A stretch of DNA of 64,000 nt from an uncultured Muribaculum sp. (GTDB lineage: Bacteria; Bacteroidota; Bacteroidia; Bacteroidales; Muribaculaceae), in the NCBI GenBank assembly GCA_910578785.1, contig CAJTSJ010000010.1, positions 18,398-82,397 on the forward strand, read 5' to 3'. Each line of letters starts with the position of its first letter. The stretch's first letter is position 1. The position numbers and the translations under genes are program-made. Shown piece by piece: positions 1 through 8,284 of the stretch. The notes below the pieces were generated by a model. The model was given only the letters and a program-made list of their open reading frames with translations, did no database searches and was not told where the DNA came from.

Positions 1-918
1 GTGACGTCAGTGATGCTGTGCATATACTTCATAGCCCGCAATCTTGACCTGTCGTTCAGCGGACTCGTGTCGAGCATCGCCGAACACGAATCGTCGCGCA
101 TATTCTATTTCGACGACCCGGCCAAAGGCATATATTTCTGGAAGCAGTTCGTGGCCGGAATATTCATGGTGGTCGCCATGACCGGACTTGACCAGGACAT
201 GATGCAGCGCAACCTTGCGTGCCGCGATTCGCGCGAATGCCGCAAGAACATGATGACCAGCGGCATCATGCAGTTTTTCCTGATAGCCATGTTCCTGCTT
301 TTAGGAACTTTGCTGGTCATTTACATCGACCGCACTCCGTCACTTGCCATGCCCGGCAAATCAGACGACATATTCGGCATCGTGGCCTCGCATTCATCGC
401 TACCCGTGATAGTCGGCATACTGTTCGTGGTCGGCCTGATAGCCGCGGCATACTCCGCCGCAGGATCGGCCCTGGTGTCGCTGACCACATCGTTTACGGT
501 CGACATACTCGATGCGTCGTCCATGGAAGAAAAGAAGCTCGCGCGTCTTCGCAAGCTGGTACATCTGGCCATGGCCGCCACTATGGGAGTAATAATAATC
601 ATTTTCTTCATGGTCAATGAAGATGATGCCATAAGCGCCGTCTACACTCTGGCGTCATACACCTACGGGCCATTGCTGGGCCTGTTTATATTCGGGATGT
701 TCTGCAACAAGGCCGTCAACGACCGTCTTGTTCCGATCGTGTGCCTGCTGGCCCCCGCCCTATGCTGGGGGGCAAAGCATTATCTTAAGTCAGCATGGAA
801 TTATGAATTGAGTTTCGAACTCTTGCTCCTCAACGCGTTCCTGACCATCTGCGGACTCGTTGCTCTCTCTTGGATCCGTTCCGGAAGGCCGGACGATGTC
901 GAAGCCACAAAGGCTTAA
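1..918 (+). CDS. Sodium:solute symporter (SSS family), 5' truncated by window edge
   Basis: The reading frame is open from the first base, so the N-terminal part lies outside the window; 305 residues remain to the stop. About seven hydrophobic segments are visible. The stretch MTGLDQDMMQRNLACRD (about residues 60-76) is typical of sodium:solute symporters, followed by the small-residue helix VGLIAAAYSAAGSALVSLTTS (in two parts, near 142-162), also usual in the family. The substrate cannot be told from this portion. It is an inner-membrane Na+-coupled uptake protein by family. The next gene begins 36 bp downstream on the same strand, so the two could be co-transcribed. Confidence 0.85.
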   Translation: MTSVMLCIYFIARNLDLSFSGLVSSIAEHESSRIFYFDDPAKGIYFWKQFVAGIFMVVAMTGLDQDMMQRNLACRDSRECRKNMMTSGIMQFFLIAMFLLLGTLLVIYIDRTPSLAMPGKSDDIFGIVASHSSLPVIVGILFVVGLIAAAYSAAGSALVSLTTSFTVDILDASSMEEKKLARLRKLVHLAMAATMGVIIIIFFMVNEDDAISAVYTLASYTYGPLLGLFIFGMFCNKAVNDRLVPIVCLLAPALCWGAKHYLKSAWNYELSFELLLLNAFLTICGLVALSWIRSGRPDDVEATKA

Positions 919-954
919 AACGAACTCTTTATAAACCCACACACAACACCAATC

Positions 955-1869
955 ATGGCAAAAGACTTATTCAGCCGCTATATCTGGCTAATCGATACCA
1001 TAAAACGCTACGGGGCTCTGACACGCGAGGAGATAGGCAAACTATGGTTGCGTTCGCCTTTCTCCAACGGCGACCCGCTGCCCCGACGTACATTCTACGC
1101 CTACAGAACAGCAATAGAAGATCTGTTCAAAATAAATATCGAATGCAATCCATCCACATTTGAATACTACATCGTCCAGAACAACGAACACTATGAAAGC
1201 GTGATGAACTGGCTGTTGAATTCAGCTTCGATAGGCAACCTGCTCAACGATGCCGGCGACATAGCCGACAAGATATTCCTCGAGAATGTACCCTCCGCAC
1301 GCGAACATCTGTCGACCGTTGTCGACTCGCTGAAAAGCCACAAGCCGCTGCGCTTCTCTTACCATCCATATTCGCGCATAAACGCCACTCCCGACATCGT
1401 GGTCGAGCCGTATTTCCTTAAGATATTCAAACAACGGTGGTATTTGACCGGACGTAACGTAAAGGAAGACACGATAAAGACCTACGCTCTTGACCGAATG
1501 AGCGAAGCCACCCTTTTGCCTTCGCAGTATACCATACCGGAAGACTTCGATGCCGAATCATATTTCCGCGACAGCTATGGAATCATATTTGACGAAGGAG
1601 AAGTAAAAAACGTGGCCATAAAGACCGATGCACGGCAAGCCAAATACTTCCGGTCGGTGCCGTTGCACCACTCCCAGCATGAAACTCTTCACGATTCCTA
1701 CTCAATATTCTTCTTCAAACTTAAGATTACGCCGGACTTTGTTCAGGAATTGCTTTCATACGGACCGAAGCTGACCGTCCTGTCCCCGCCCGAACTGCGG
1801 GCCATGATGATAACCTCGTTGCGGGAGTCGCTTGACAATTACGACCAAAGTTTCGTAAGCATCCTTTAA
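955..1869 (+). CDS. WYL-domain transcriptional regulator
   Basis: 304 residues. The N-terminal ~80 residues look like a winged-helix DNA-binding region (LIDTIKRYGALTREEIGKLW, then PRRTFYAYRTAIEDLF). The central part carries the WYL domain with the literal signature KQRWYLTGRN at about residues 159-168, preceded by the basic FSYHPYSR strand. The C-terminal segment (about 215-300) fits the WYL C-terminal extension. Family members bind a small or nucleic-acid ligand through WYL and control transcription. Here no phage-defence genes or obvious target are adjacent; the next genes are tRNA proofreading and nucleotide metabolism. Target unknown. Confidence 0.85.
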   Translation: MAKDLFSRYIWLIDTIKRYGALTREEIGKLWLRSPFSNGDPLPRRTFYAYRTAIEDLFKINIECNPSTFEYYIVQNNEHYESVMNWLLNSASIGNLLNDAGDIADKIFLENVPSAREHLSTVVDSLKSHKPLRFSYHPYSRINATPDIVVEPYFLKIFKQRWYLTGRNVKEDTIKTYALDRMSEATLLPSQYTIPEDFDAESYFRDSYGIIFDEGEVKNVAIKTDARQAKYFRSVPLHHSQHETLHDSYSIFFFKLKITPDFVQELLSYGPKLTVLSPPELRAMMITSLRESLDNYDQSFVSIL

Positions 1870-1879
1870 ATAATATTAT

Positions 1880-1911
1880 TTTGGGGATGGATGATTTTTT
1901 CGCTATTTTTG
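1880..1911 (+). promoter_or_regulatory. Bacteroidetes-type promoter of the dtd operon
   Basis: TTTG at 1880-1883 and TATTTTTG (consensus TAnnTTTG) at 1904-1911 are separated by 20 bp, the usual -33/-7 geometry of the Bacteroidetes housekeeping sigma factor. The predicted start is about 1916, leaving a leader of about 40 nt before the ATG at 1958. Confidence 0.7.
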
Positions 1912-1957
1912 TGAATCGACTCGGCCATGTGGCGGAGCAATTTGTTAAGATTCTGAT

Positions 1958-2410
1958 ATGAGAATAGTGATTCAACGCGTTACCGAAGCATCCGTGGGTA
2001 TAGACGGAGAGGTGTGTTCGTCAATCGGCACGGGAATGATGGTGCTGGTAGGTGTAGAGCACGGCGACACGACCGATGATGTGGAATGGCTCATAGGCAA
2101 GACCGTGGCGCTCCGAATATTCGACGATGAAGCCGGAGTCATGAACAGGTCGGTAAAAGATGTCGGCGGAGATGTGCTGGCGGTCAGCCAGTTTACGCTG
2201 ACTGCATCCACGCGCAAGGGCAACAGGCCAAGCTACATACGCGCCGCAGGACACGATGTGGCCGTACCGCTTTACGAGGCATACTGTACAGGGCTTGAGA
2301 CGGCGTTGGGGCGTAAGGTCGGCCATGGAGTGTTCGGGGCAGACATGAAAGTAAGCCTCGTCAACGACGGTCCAGTCACAATAATCATTGACTCAAAACT
2401 AAGAGAGTAA
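1958..2410 (+). CDS. dtd: D-aminoacyl-tRNA deacylase
   Basis: 150 residues, the normal family length. It hydrolyses D-amino acids (and achiral glycine) mischarged on tRNA. The two diagnostic motifs are present: SQFTLTA near residue 77, and NDGPVTIIID near 135, which supplies the cross-subunit Gly-cisPro chirality filter. The ATG at 1958 follows a good promoter. It is the first gene of a compact plus-strand run: the MazG-like gene starts 4 bp after the stop, then deoC 2 bp later. Confidence 0.95.
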   Translation: MRIVIQRVTEASVGIDGEVCSSIGTGMMVLVGVEHGDTTDDVEWLIGKTVALRIFDDEAGVMNRSVKDVGGDVLAVSQFTLTASTRKGNRPSYIRAAGHDVAVPLYEAYCTGLETALGRKVGHGVFGADMKVSLVNDGPVTIIIDSKLRE

Positions 2411-2414
2411 GCAC

Positions 2415-2786
2415 ATGTCAGACAACCTAAGAAACAACGGCATAACCATACGCGAAGCGCAACGTTCGGTAGACTCTTGGATAACGACCATCGGAGTGCG
2501 CTATTTCTCGCCTCTGACCAACATGGCCGTACTGACCGAAGAGGTGGGAGAAGTGGCTCGAATCATGGCGAGGCTTCACGGCGACCAGTCGTTTAAAGAA
2601 GGAGAAAGCGGCGATGAGCTTGCCGATGAGCTTGCCGACGTGATGTGGGTGGTCATGGCCATAGCCAACCAGAACGGCATCGACCTTGAAGATGCATTTG
2701 AAAAGAACCTGGCCAAAAAGACCCGTCGCGACACCTCTCGCCATATTAACAATCCGAAATTATATAAAAATCCTGATAATAATTAA
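2415..2786 (+). CDS. MazG-like nucleotide pyrophosphohydrolase
   Basis: 123 residues, a single all-alpha NTP-PPase domain. The metal-binding pattern of the MazG superfamily is visible as EEVGEVAR (about residues 42-49) followed by ELADELADVMW (about 71-81). Family members hydrolyse (non-canonical) NTPs to NMP and pyrophosphate and so clean the nucleotide pool. Four bp separate it from dtd and two bp from deoC, so co-transcription is almost certain; the three share a quality-control and nucleotide-salvage theme. Exact substrate unknown. Confidence 0.88.
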   Translation: MSDNLRNNGITIREAQRSVDSWITTIGVRYFSPLTNMAVLTEEVGEVARIMARLHGDQSFKEGESGDELADELADVMWVVMAIANQNGIDLEDAFEKNLAKKTRRDTSRHINNPKLYKNPDNN

Positions 2787-2788
2787 TT

Positions 2789-3673
2789 ATGAGTGACAAG
2801 TATCATGACACCGTAGCCGCCTCAGCGGTCACTATCGACGACGAAGCCGTAAAGGCCGCCGTAGAGAAAATCCTGTCGGAGCATCTGCAGGAGAACATGA
2901 ACATAGATGTATACAAAAACATCTTTAACTGCATAGATCTCACCACCCTGTCGACAACCGACTCTCCGCAGTCCGTAGCGGACTTCACCGAAAGGGTCAA
3001 CGCTTTCGACAACGAACACCCCGAGCTAAAGAATGTAGCGGCCATCTGCGTCTATCCTAACTTTGCACAAGTGGTCAGCACCGTACTTGATGTGACCGGC
3101 GTAAAGGTAGCCTGCGTGTCGGGAGCATTCCCTTCGTCGCAGTCGTTCATCGAAGTCAAGATAGCAGAGACCTCGCTGGCAGTGCAGAGCGGAGCCAACG
3201 AAATTGACATCGTGCTCAATGTGGGCAACTACCTCGACGGTGACTGGGAAGAAGTGTGCGACGAAATCAGCGAACAGAAGCACACATGCCGCGACGCACA
3301 CCTGAAAGTGATTCTCGAGACCGGAGCGCTCAAGACCGCCGAAAATATCCGCAACGCATCAATTCTCGCCATGTATTCGGGAGCCGACTTCATTAAGACC
3401 TCGACCGGAAAGGTCTACTCCGGAGCGTCGCTCGAAGCCGCTTATGTGATGGCCCAGTGCATCAAAGAGTATTATGAAAAGACCGGCAACAAGGTTGGTT
3501 TCAAGGCGGCCGGAGGCGTAGCCACCACAGAAGACGCCGTCAAGTATTACACCGTCGTCAAGGAAGTGCTCGGCGAAGAATGGATGACCAACGAACTGTT
3601 CCGCATCGGAGCAAGCCGTCTGGCCAACAATCTGCTGGGGGACATTTTAGGAGAACCTACAAAATTCTTCTAA
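2789..3673 (+). CDS. deoC: Deoxyribose-phosphate aldolase
   Basis: 294 residues. It converts 2-deoxyribose 5-phosphate to glyceraldehyde 3-phosphate and acetaldehyde in deoxynucleoside catabolism. The Schiff-base lysine lies in ADFIKTSTGK, and the second catalytic lysine in VGFKAAGGV, about 45 residues later. NEIDIVLNVG carries the conserved Asp of the proton relay. The protein is longer than the ~220-residue short bacterial type and has a helical N-terminal extension, as in the ~260-300 residue group. It overlaps nothing; the GYF protein begins one base after the stop. Confidence 0.95.
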   Translation: MSDKYHDTVAASAVTIDDEAVKAAVEKILSEHLQENMNIDVYKNIFNCIDLTTLSTTDSPQSVADFTERVNAFDNEHPELKNVAAICVYPNFAQVVSTVLDVTGVKVACVSGAFPSSQSFIEVKIAETSLAVQSGANEIDIVLNVGNYLDGDWEEVCDEISEQKHTCRDAHLKVILETGALKTAENIRNASILAMYSGADFIKTSTGKVYSGASLEAAYVMAQCIKEYYEKTGNKVGFKAAGGVATTEDAVKYYTVVKEVLGEEWMTNELFRIGASRLANNLLGDILGEPTKFF

Positions 3674-3674
3674 C

Positions 3675-4178
3675 ATGCTTTACTGGGCAAATATAAACAA
3701 TGTAAAAGTCGGGCCGCTGGAGCCGGAACAACTGGCATCCTACGGCCTGACTCCCGACACATACGTCTGGCGTGAAGGATGGCAGCAATGGTGCAAGGCC
3801 AAGTTTGTCGATGAACTTCAACCTTGGCTCTACCGCCAATACGGCAATTCTTGCGGCTACGCCGGAGGAAGCGCCACGCAGTATTGGCATTTCGACAACC
3901 GAGCCGCCGGTCAAGAGCATCGCCCTCCCATGCCTTCGACCTACCTGCCATGGTCTCTGATTGTGACACTGGCATGCTGCATGCCGTTGGGCATAGTGGC
4001 CATCATCTACTCATCTATGGTCGAGAGCCGTTATGCGGCCGGCAATTATGACGGAGCGCTCAGCGCATCGTCGCAGGCAAAAGGATGGTGCATAGCCGGA
4101 GCCATTTTAGGTGCGCTGAAGTACCTGTGGATGATATTTTACTTTATGATTGCCATATGCAGGGTAAAGCCTTACTGA
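3675..4178 (+). CDS. GYF_2 domain plus CD225/dispanin-like membrane protein
   Basis: 167 residues. Residues 1-52 form a GYF_2 type domain (IGPLE-like segment here VGPLEPEQLASYGLTPDTYV, then WREGWQQW). The linker is followed by a CD225/dispanin-like region: STYLPWSLIVTLACCMPLGI, then a cytoplasmic-type loop SRYAAGNYDGALSASSQAKGW, and a second membrane segment. This arrangement is common in Bacteroidetes; its function is not established. The last 22 bp overlap the DUF2752 gene, suggesting translational coupling and a shared membrane role. Confidence 0.8.
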   Translation: MLYWANINNVKVGPLEPEQLASYGLTPDTYVWREGWQQWCKAKFVDELQPWLYRQYGNSCGYAGGSATQYWHFDNRAAGQEHRPPMPSTYLPWSLIVTLACCMPLGIVAIIYSSMVESRYAAGNYDGALSASSQAKGWCIAGAILGALKYLWMIFYFMIAICRVKPY

Positions 4179-4537
4179 TAATCCCTCTGAGTACGATAAT
4201 CATTCTGACAGGGCTCTGCATATACTTTTATTTCGATCCGTCAGATTCGGCCATGTTCCCGAAGTGTGCATTCCACACACTGACCGGATGGCAGTGTCCG
4301 GGATGCGGATCACAAAGGGCCATACACGCAATGCTCCACGGCAACTTTGCGACAGCCTTCCGCTTCAACGCCATGATGGTGGTGGCCCTGCCTATAATGT
4401 TGATTCTGTGCGTTGGCGAGTGCCTGCGCATAAGGTATCCGCGCCTATATATGAGACTCAACTCCAAGTGGATGATATGGAGTGCATTTGCAGTAGTAAC
4501 CGGCTGGTGGATATTCCGCAACCTTCTGAACGTATAG
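4157..4537 (+). CDS. DUF2752 membrane protein
   Basis: 126 residues from the ATG at 4157; an in-frame upstream start at 4085 would lengthen it but overlap the previous gene by nearly 100 bp. Three membrane segments are visible. Between the first and second is the DUF2752 signature CPGCGSQRAIHAMLHG, with the paired cysteines and following Arg/Ala-His. The family is often found next to CD225/dispanin-like proteins, as here with a 22-bp overlap. Biochemical role unknown. Confidence 0.82.
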   Translation: MQGKALLIIPLSTIIILTGLCIYFYFDPSDSAMFPKCAFHTLTGWQCPGCGSQRAIHAMLHGNFATAFRFNAMMVVALPIMLILCVGECLRIRYPRLYMRLNSKWMIWSAFAVVTGWWIFRNLLNV

Positions 4538-4545
4538 GCCGACGA

Positions 4546-5394
4546 TTAATAGTCACTGAAGAACTGGGGTTTAATTACAAACCCGATTCTCAACTGCGAA
4601 CGGAATTTATTATAGTCCAATAGTCCTTCGCCGTAGCCGTTGTAGTACTGCACGAAAAGATATTGGTTTTCGTTGTTGAAAAGTTTGTAGCTGAACTCAA
4701 GCACTGTATTGTAGTTCAGGTTCAATCCACGCCTTTTCGTAACGAATATGGCCGATTGGAATCGCTTTGACAAAGGCATGTAGCTGATTCCTACCTGATA
4801 TAAGCCATAATAATCCAGTAGGTCGCGGTTGTTTTCGCCGTCGACCCACGGAATCCACATTTTGGCATAAATCATGGTGGTGGGGTCAATCAGAATGTTG
4901 GTGCTCAACGACACACGGTTCCAGGAACGGCTCGCCTTCTCGGCCTTCCCATTGCTTTCATGCTCGAATATGAGCGACACCTTTCCGATAAAACGGTTCT
5001 TGACGAACAGAGGCTTGGTGAAACCCAGACCCGGATTGAAGTTAAGGTCAGTCATCGGGAACGAATTTTCAAGCACATTCCAGAAACACTTCTGCGTATA
5101 GAACAGAAACAGGTATGAACCGAAAGGCAGAACACTCTTCGTAAGCCGCTGCGCCACCGATATCTGAAATTTCACATTTGTATTGTGAGCCGTCGGCTTC
5201 ATTCCGACCGGAGGTCCGAATATGAAATAATTGTCTTTGTACAGGCCGAAATACGGACCCTTCTCAAACTCATCCTGAATACTGTCCACGTCAAGCACCT
5301 CATCACGTGGCGACACTATCTGACCGTATCCGGACAAACCTCCAATAAAAGCTACAAATAGCGTGGCGAATATTTTTATTAAAATCCGATTCAT
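4546..5394 (-). CDS. pldA: Outer-membrane phospholipase A (OMPLA/PldA family)
   Basis: 282 residues from the ATG at 5394, chosen because it gives a short signal peptide (MNRILIKIFATLFVAFIGG) and because an upstream -7 box lies at 5416-5423. The active-site segment FEHESNGK carries the catalytic His and Ser (HxSNG), and SRSWNRV the third residue (Asn), as in OMPLA. YYNGYGEGLLDYN is the conserved Ca2+/barrel strand near the C-terminus. By family it is a Ca2+-dependent, dimerisation-activated beta-barrel phospholipase that removes misplaced phospholipids from the outer leaflet. It converges with the DUF2752 gene with only 8 bp between stops. Confidence 0.88.
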   Translation of the reverse strand: MNRILIKIFATLFVAFIGGLSGYGQIVSPRDEVLDVDSIQDEFEKGPYFGLYKDNYFIFGPPVGMKPTAHNTNVKFQISVAQRLTKSVLPFGSYLFLFYTQKCFWNVLENSFPMTDLNFNPGLGFTKPLFVKNRFIGKVSLIFEHESNGKAEKASRSWNRVSLSTNILIDPTTMIYAKMWIPWVDGENNRDLLDYYGLYQVGISYMPLSKRFQSAIFVTKRRGLNLNYNTVLEFSYKLFNNENQYLFVQYYNGYGEGLLDYNKFRSQLRIGFVIKPQFFSDY

Positions 5395-5415
5395 CAAGAA
5401 AGAATTATCATGTTG

Positions 5416-5423
5416 CAAAGATA
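5416..5423 (-). promoter_or_regulatory. -7 element upstream of pldA
   Basis: On the minus strand the bases read TATCTTTG, an exact TAnnTTTG box, 22 bp before the chosen ATG. I cannot see a convincing -33 TTTG at the right distance, so this is only a half-supported promoter. Confidence 0.4.
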
Positions 5424-5505
5424 ATAAAGTTTTAGCGTGTTGAGCCATGTTTACCGTCACAGAGAGAAAAATAACCCTTTTTTACTCCTAAACCGCCATT
5501 TTTTC

Positions 5506-5536
5506 TTTGACGAGTGAAGCGTTATGTTTAACTTTG
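5506..5536 (+). promoter_or_regulatory. Promoter of the DUF4369 lipoprotein gene
   Basis: TTTG at 5506-5509 and TAACTTTG at 5529-5536, 19 bp apart, match the Bacteroidetes -33/-7 pattern. The leader to the ATG at 5568 would be about 25 nt. Confidence 0.65.
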
Positions 5537-5567
5537 TGGATAAACCGCTAATAATCATTGGTACGAG

Positions 5568-6608
5568 ATGATCCAGACACTCATACGATACATATTGCCG
5601 ATAATCACGCCGCTCCTGTTTCTGACCGCGTGCGACGACGACACGGAATTCCGCATCGAAGGAACTATAGAAGGCCTCGGCACACGCAATATTATCATGA
5701 CATACGTGGCCGACAGAAACATTCAGTCCGACGGGCTTGTGGCCATCGACGGCAAGTTCATCCTTATCGGATCTTCAAAAAACTACACTATCGTGGAGCT
5801 TTCCACCGGACAGCATCAGCTGGTAGGACGTGTTCTGATTAAGAACGGACAGACTCTCAAATGCAAATATGACCTTGAAGACTTCTATCAGCAGGAAGTC
5901 AAAGGCAACAAGCCGAGCGAACAGTGGAGCAAGTTTCTGCGCGAATACGCCGACTCGTTCCGGACAGAAAACCATATTCTGAACAACCGCATCGTAGCCG
6001 ACTATGTAGACTCGCATAAAAATGACATTCTGTCGTCGGTCCTCATGCTGACACAATTCTATGCCGTCGACCATGAATCGCAGGCCGACTCCATATTCGC
6101 CACCATAAACCCGGAAGCGCGCCCCGAATCGCTCGTCGACGACTACCGCCTGATTCTGTCGCGCATAAATGCCGCGGCTTTCCACGGTCGCATACGCACG
6201 TTTACACTGGCCAATCTTCGCGACACCACCGAGCGCTACTATGCCGGACGTTCGAGCTACACCCTGTTCTACTTCAGCGGACAAGGCAACGAACGACGCG
6301 ACACCATATATCCCATTCTGCGGGAAATCAACGACAGCATAAAGAACCGATGGGCAAGAGTGTATGAAATATCCATGGCCCAGGACACAGCGACATGGCG
6401 CCGCATAGCACGTCAGGATTCTGTGGGATGGCCCAGAGTATGGGTTGCAGGAGGCACGGCAAATCCGACGTTTGAGGAACTCGACATACCCCGCCTGCCG
6501 TATTACATACTTTCCGACTCAGTCGGTGAACCCGTCTACCGCGGAGGTTCTGTGAAGACCGCATCCGACACATTATACCGCCGTTTAAGACGCCCTAAAG
6601 CGAAATAG
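5568..6608 (+). CDS. DUF4369 lipoprotein with degenerate thioredoxin-like C-terminus
   Basis: 346 residues. A signal peptide ends in the lipobox LTAC (Cys22), so the protein is predicted to be a lipoprotein. Residues ~28-110 are a DUF4369-type beta domain (FRIEGTIEGLGTRNIIMTY). The C-terminal ~120 residues follow a thioredoxin/AhpC-like order: strand TLFYFSGQG, helix, then LPYYILSDS, which matches the cis-proline strand. The usual CxxC redox motif is absent; SGQGNERR stands in its place. It therefore probably cannot act as a disulfide oxidoreductase and may be a binding or structural relative. It stands alone between pldA and the ComM-like gene. Confidence 0.75.
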   Translation: MIQTLIRYILPIITPLLFLTACDDDTEFRIEGTIEGLGTRNIIMTYVADRNIQSDGLVAIDGKFILIGSSKNYTIVELSTGQHQLVGRVLIKNGQTLKCKYDLEDFYQQEVKGNKPSEQWSKFLREYADSFRTENHILNNRIVADYVDSHKNDILSSVLMLTQFYAVDHESQADSIFATINPEARPESLVDDYRLILSRINAAAFHGRIRTFTLANLRDTTERYYAGRSSYTLFYFSGQGNERRDTIYPILREINDSIKNRWARVYEISMAQDTATWRRIARQDSVGWPRVWVAGGTANPTFEELDIPRLPYYILSDSVGEPVYRGGSVKTASDTLYRRLRRPKAK

Positions 6609-6649
6609 GCCAAACACCAAGTATAAAAAACATCTTACCTCTCTCCAAT

Positions 6650-8245
6650 ATGCTTCTCAAAACATACGGGGCCGCCGTACAAGGCGTAGATGCCATCATC
6701 GTCACAATCGAAGTATCGGTTGAAATAGGCTTTTCATTCAACCTCGTCGGGCTACCCGACACTGCTGTCAAAGAAAGCTACCAGCGAATGCTGACAGCCA
6801 TGAAGCACTCCGGCTACGACTTCCCCAGGCGCTCGGTGGTCATCAACATGTCGCCGGCCGACGTAAGGAAAGAGGGGGCCGCATACGACCTGCCCTTGGC
6901 GCTTAGCATTCTGGCGGCATCCGAACAAATAAAAGGCGACGAGCTGGCCCGCTACATGATTATGGGCGAATTGTCGCTCGACGGCTCGCTCCTGCCCATC
7001 CGCGGCGTACTTCCGATGGCCATAAAAGCACGCGAGTCGGGCTTCAAGGGCATGATTGTGCCGAAAGCCAACGTGTCGGAAGCAGCCGTGGTCAACAATC
7101 TCGATGTCTACGGAATGGACACCCTCAAGGAAGTGGCGGAATTTTTCAACGGGACGGCCGCATTCGAGCCAACCGTAATCAACACCCGGGAGGAGTTTCA
7201 AAAAGCGCAGTCGTCATTTGACTTCGACTTCTCGGAAGTAAAAGGCCAGGAAAGCGTGAAACGCGCCTTTGAGGTGGCATGCGCCGGCGGCCATAACATA
7301 CTGCTTGTCGGTGCGCCCGGCTCAGGCAAGTCCATGATGTCCAAGCGTCTGCCCTCAATATTACCGCCGCTGACCCTCCAGGAAGCCCTCGAGACCACAA
7401 AAATACACTCCGTGGCCGGCAAACTGAAACGCGGCTCAATGCTGATGACATCCAGACCGTTCCGCTCACCACACCACACTATATCGCCGGTGGCGCTGGT
7501 CGGCGGGGGCAACAACCCCATGCCCGGCGAAATATCACTGGCCCACAATGGAGTATTGTTTCTCGACGAATTTCCTGAATTTTCCCGGCAGGTACTTGAG
7601 GTGATGCGCCAACCGCTTGAAGACCGGCACATTACCATATCCCGGGCCAAATACAGCATTGACTATCCGGCGGGATTCATGCTCGTGGCATCGATGAATC
7701 CATGCCCGTGCGGCTACTATAACCATCCCACAAAAGACTGCACATGCCCGCCCGGAGCCGTCAACAAGTATCTGGGACGAATCTCCGGGCCGTTGATGGA
7801 CCGAATCGACCTTCAGGTGGAGATAATGCCCGTGCCGTTTGAGGAAATATCGTCGGACGCGCCGTCCGAGAGCAGTGCCGACATACGCGACCGTGTAGTG
7901 AAAGCACGCGCACTCCAGACCGAACGCTTCCGCAACGAAAAGGACATACACTGCAACGCACAGATGAATTCACGGCTCCTTCGCGCACACGCACGGCTTA
8001 ATGCCGAGAGCATGCGCACGCTCGAACAGGCCATGAAGCGTTTCGACATGTCGGCCCGCGCCTACGACCGAATACTGAAGGTGGCGCGCACAATCGCAGA
8101 CCTCGACTACAGTTCACGCCCCGACCTCTCCCTACACGAAGCCGCCTCATCGCCAATCCTGACATACCATCTCCGCGAAGCGCTCCTATACCGCAACCTC
8201 GACCGGTCATCATGGGGCTCAGCCGTCCCCAAACAGCAGTCCTGA
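6650..8245 (+). CDS. YifB/ComM family Mg-chelatase-like AAA+ ATPase
   Basis: 531 residues. Residues 1-~170 form the N-terminal Lon-C-like/ChlI domain (FNLVGLPDTAVKES). The AAA+ module follows with Walker A GAPGSGKSMM, the Mg-chelatase signature FRSPHHTISPVALVGGG, Walker B GVLFLDEFPEF and the zinc-like cysteines CPCGYYNHPTKDCTCPPG. The C-terminal Mg_chelatase_C domain begins near ARAYDRILKVARTIADL. In Gram-negatives ComM is a branch-migration helicase for natural transformation; the role in Bacteroidales is inferred only. A short A/T-rich gap separates it from the exchanger gene. Confidence 0.92.
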   Translation: MLLKTYGAAVQGVDAIIVTIEVSVEIGFSFNLVGLPDTAVKESYQRMLTAMKHSGYDFPRRSVVINMSPADVRKEGAAYDLPLALSILAASEQIKGDELARYMIMGELSLDGSLLPIRGVLPMAIKARESGFKGMIVPKANVSEAAVVNNLDVYGMDTLKEVAEFFNGTAAFEPTVINTREEFQKAQSSFDFDFSEVKGQESVKRAFEVACAGGHNILLVGAPGSGKSMMSKRLPSILPPLTLQEALETTKIHSVAGKLKRGSMLMTSRPFRSPHHTISPVALVGGGNNPMPGEISLAHNGVLFLDEFPEFSRQVLEVMRQPLEDRHITISRAKYSIDYPAGFMLVASMNPCPCGYYNHPTKDCTCPPGAVNKYLGRISGPLMDRIDLQVEIMPVPFEEISSDAPSESSADIRDRVVKARALQTERFRNEKDIHCNAQMNSRLLRAHARLNAESMRTLEQAMKRFDMSARAYDRILKVARTIADLDYSSRPDLSLHEAASSPILTYHLREALLYRNLDRSSWGSAVPKQQS

Positions 8246-8284
8246 CACCGCCGGCCATGAGGGCTGAACTTTCTTAATTGAAGG

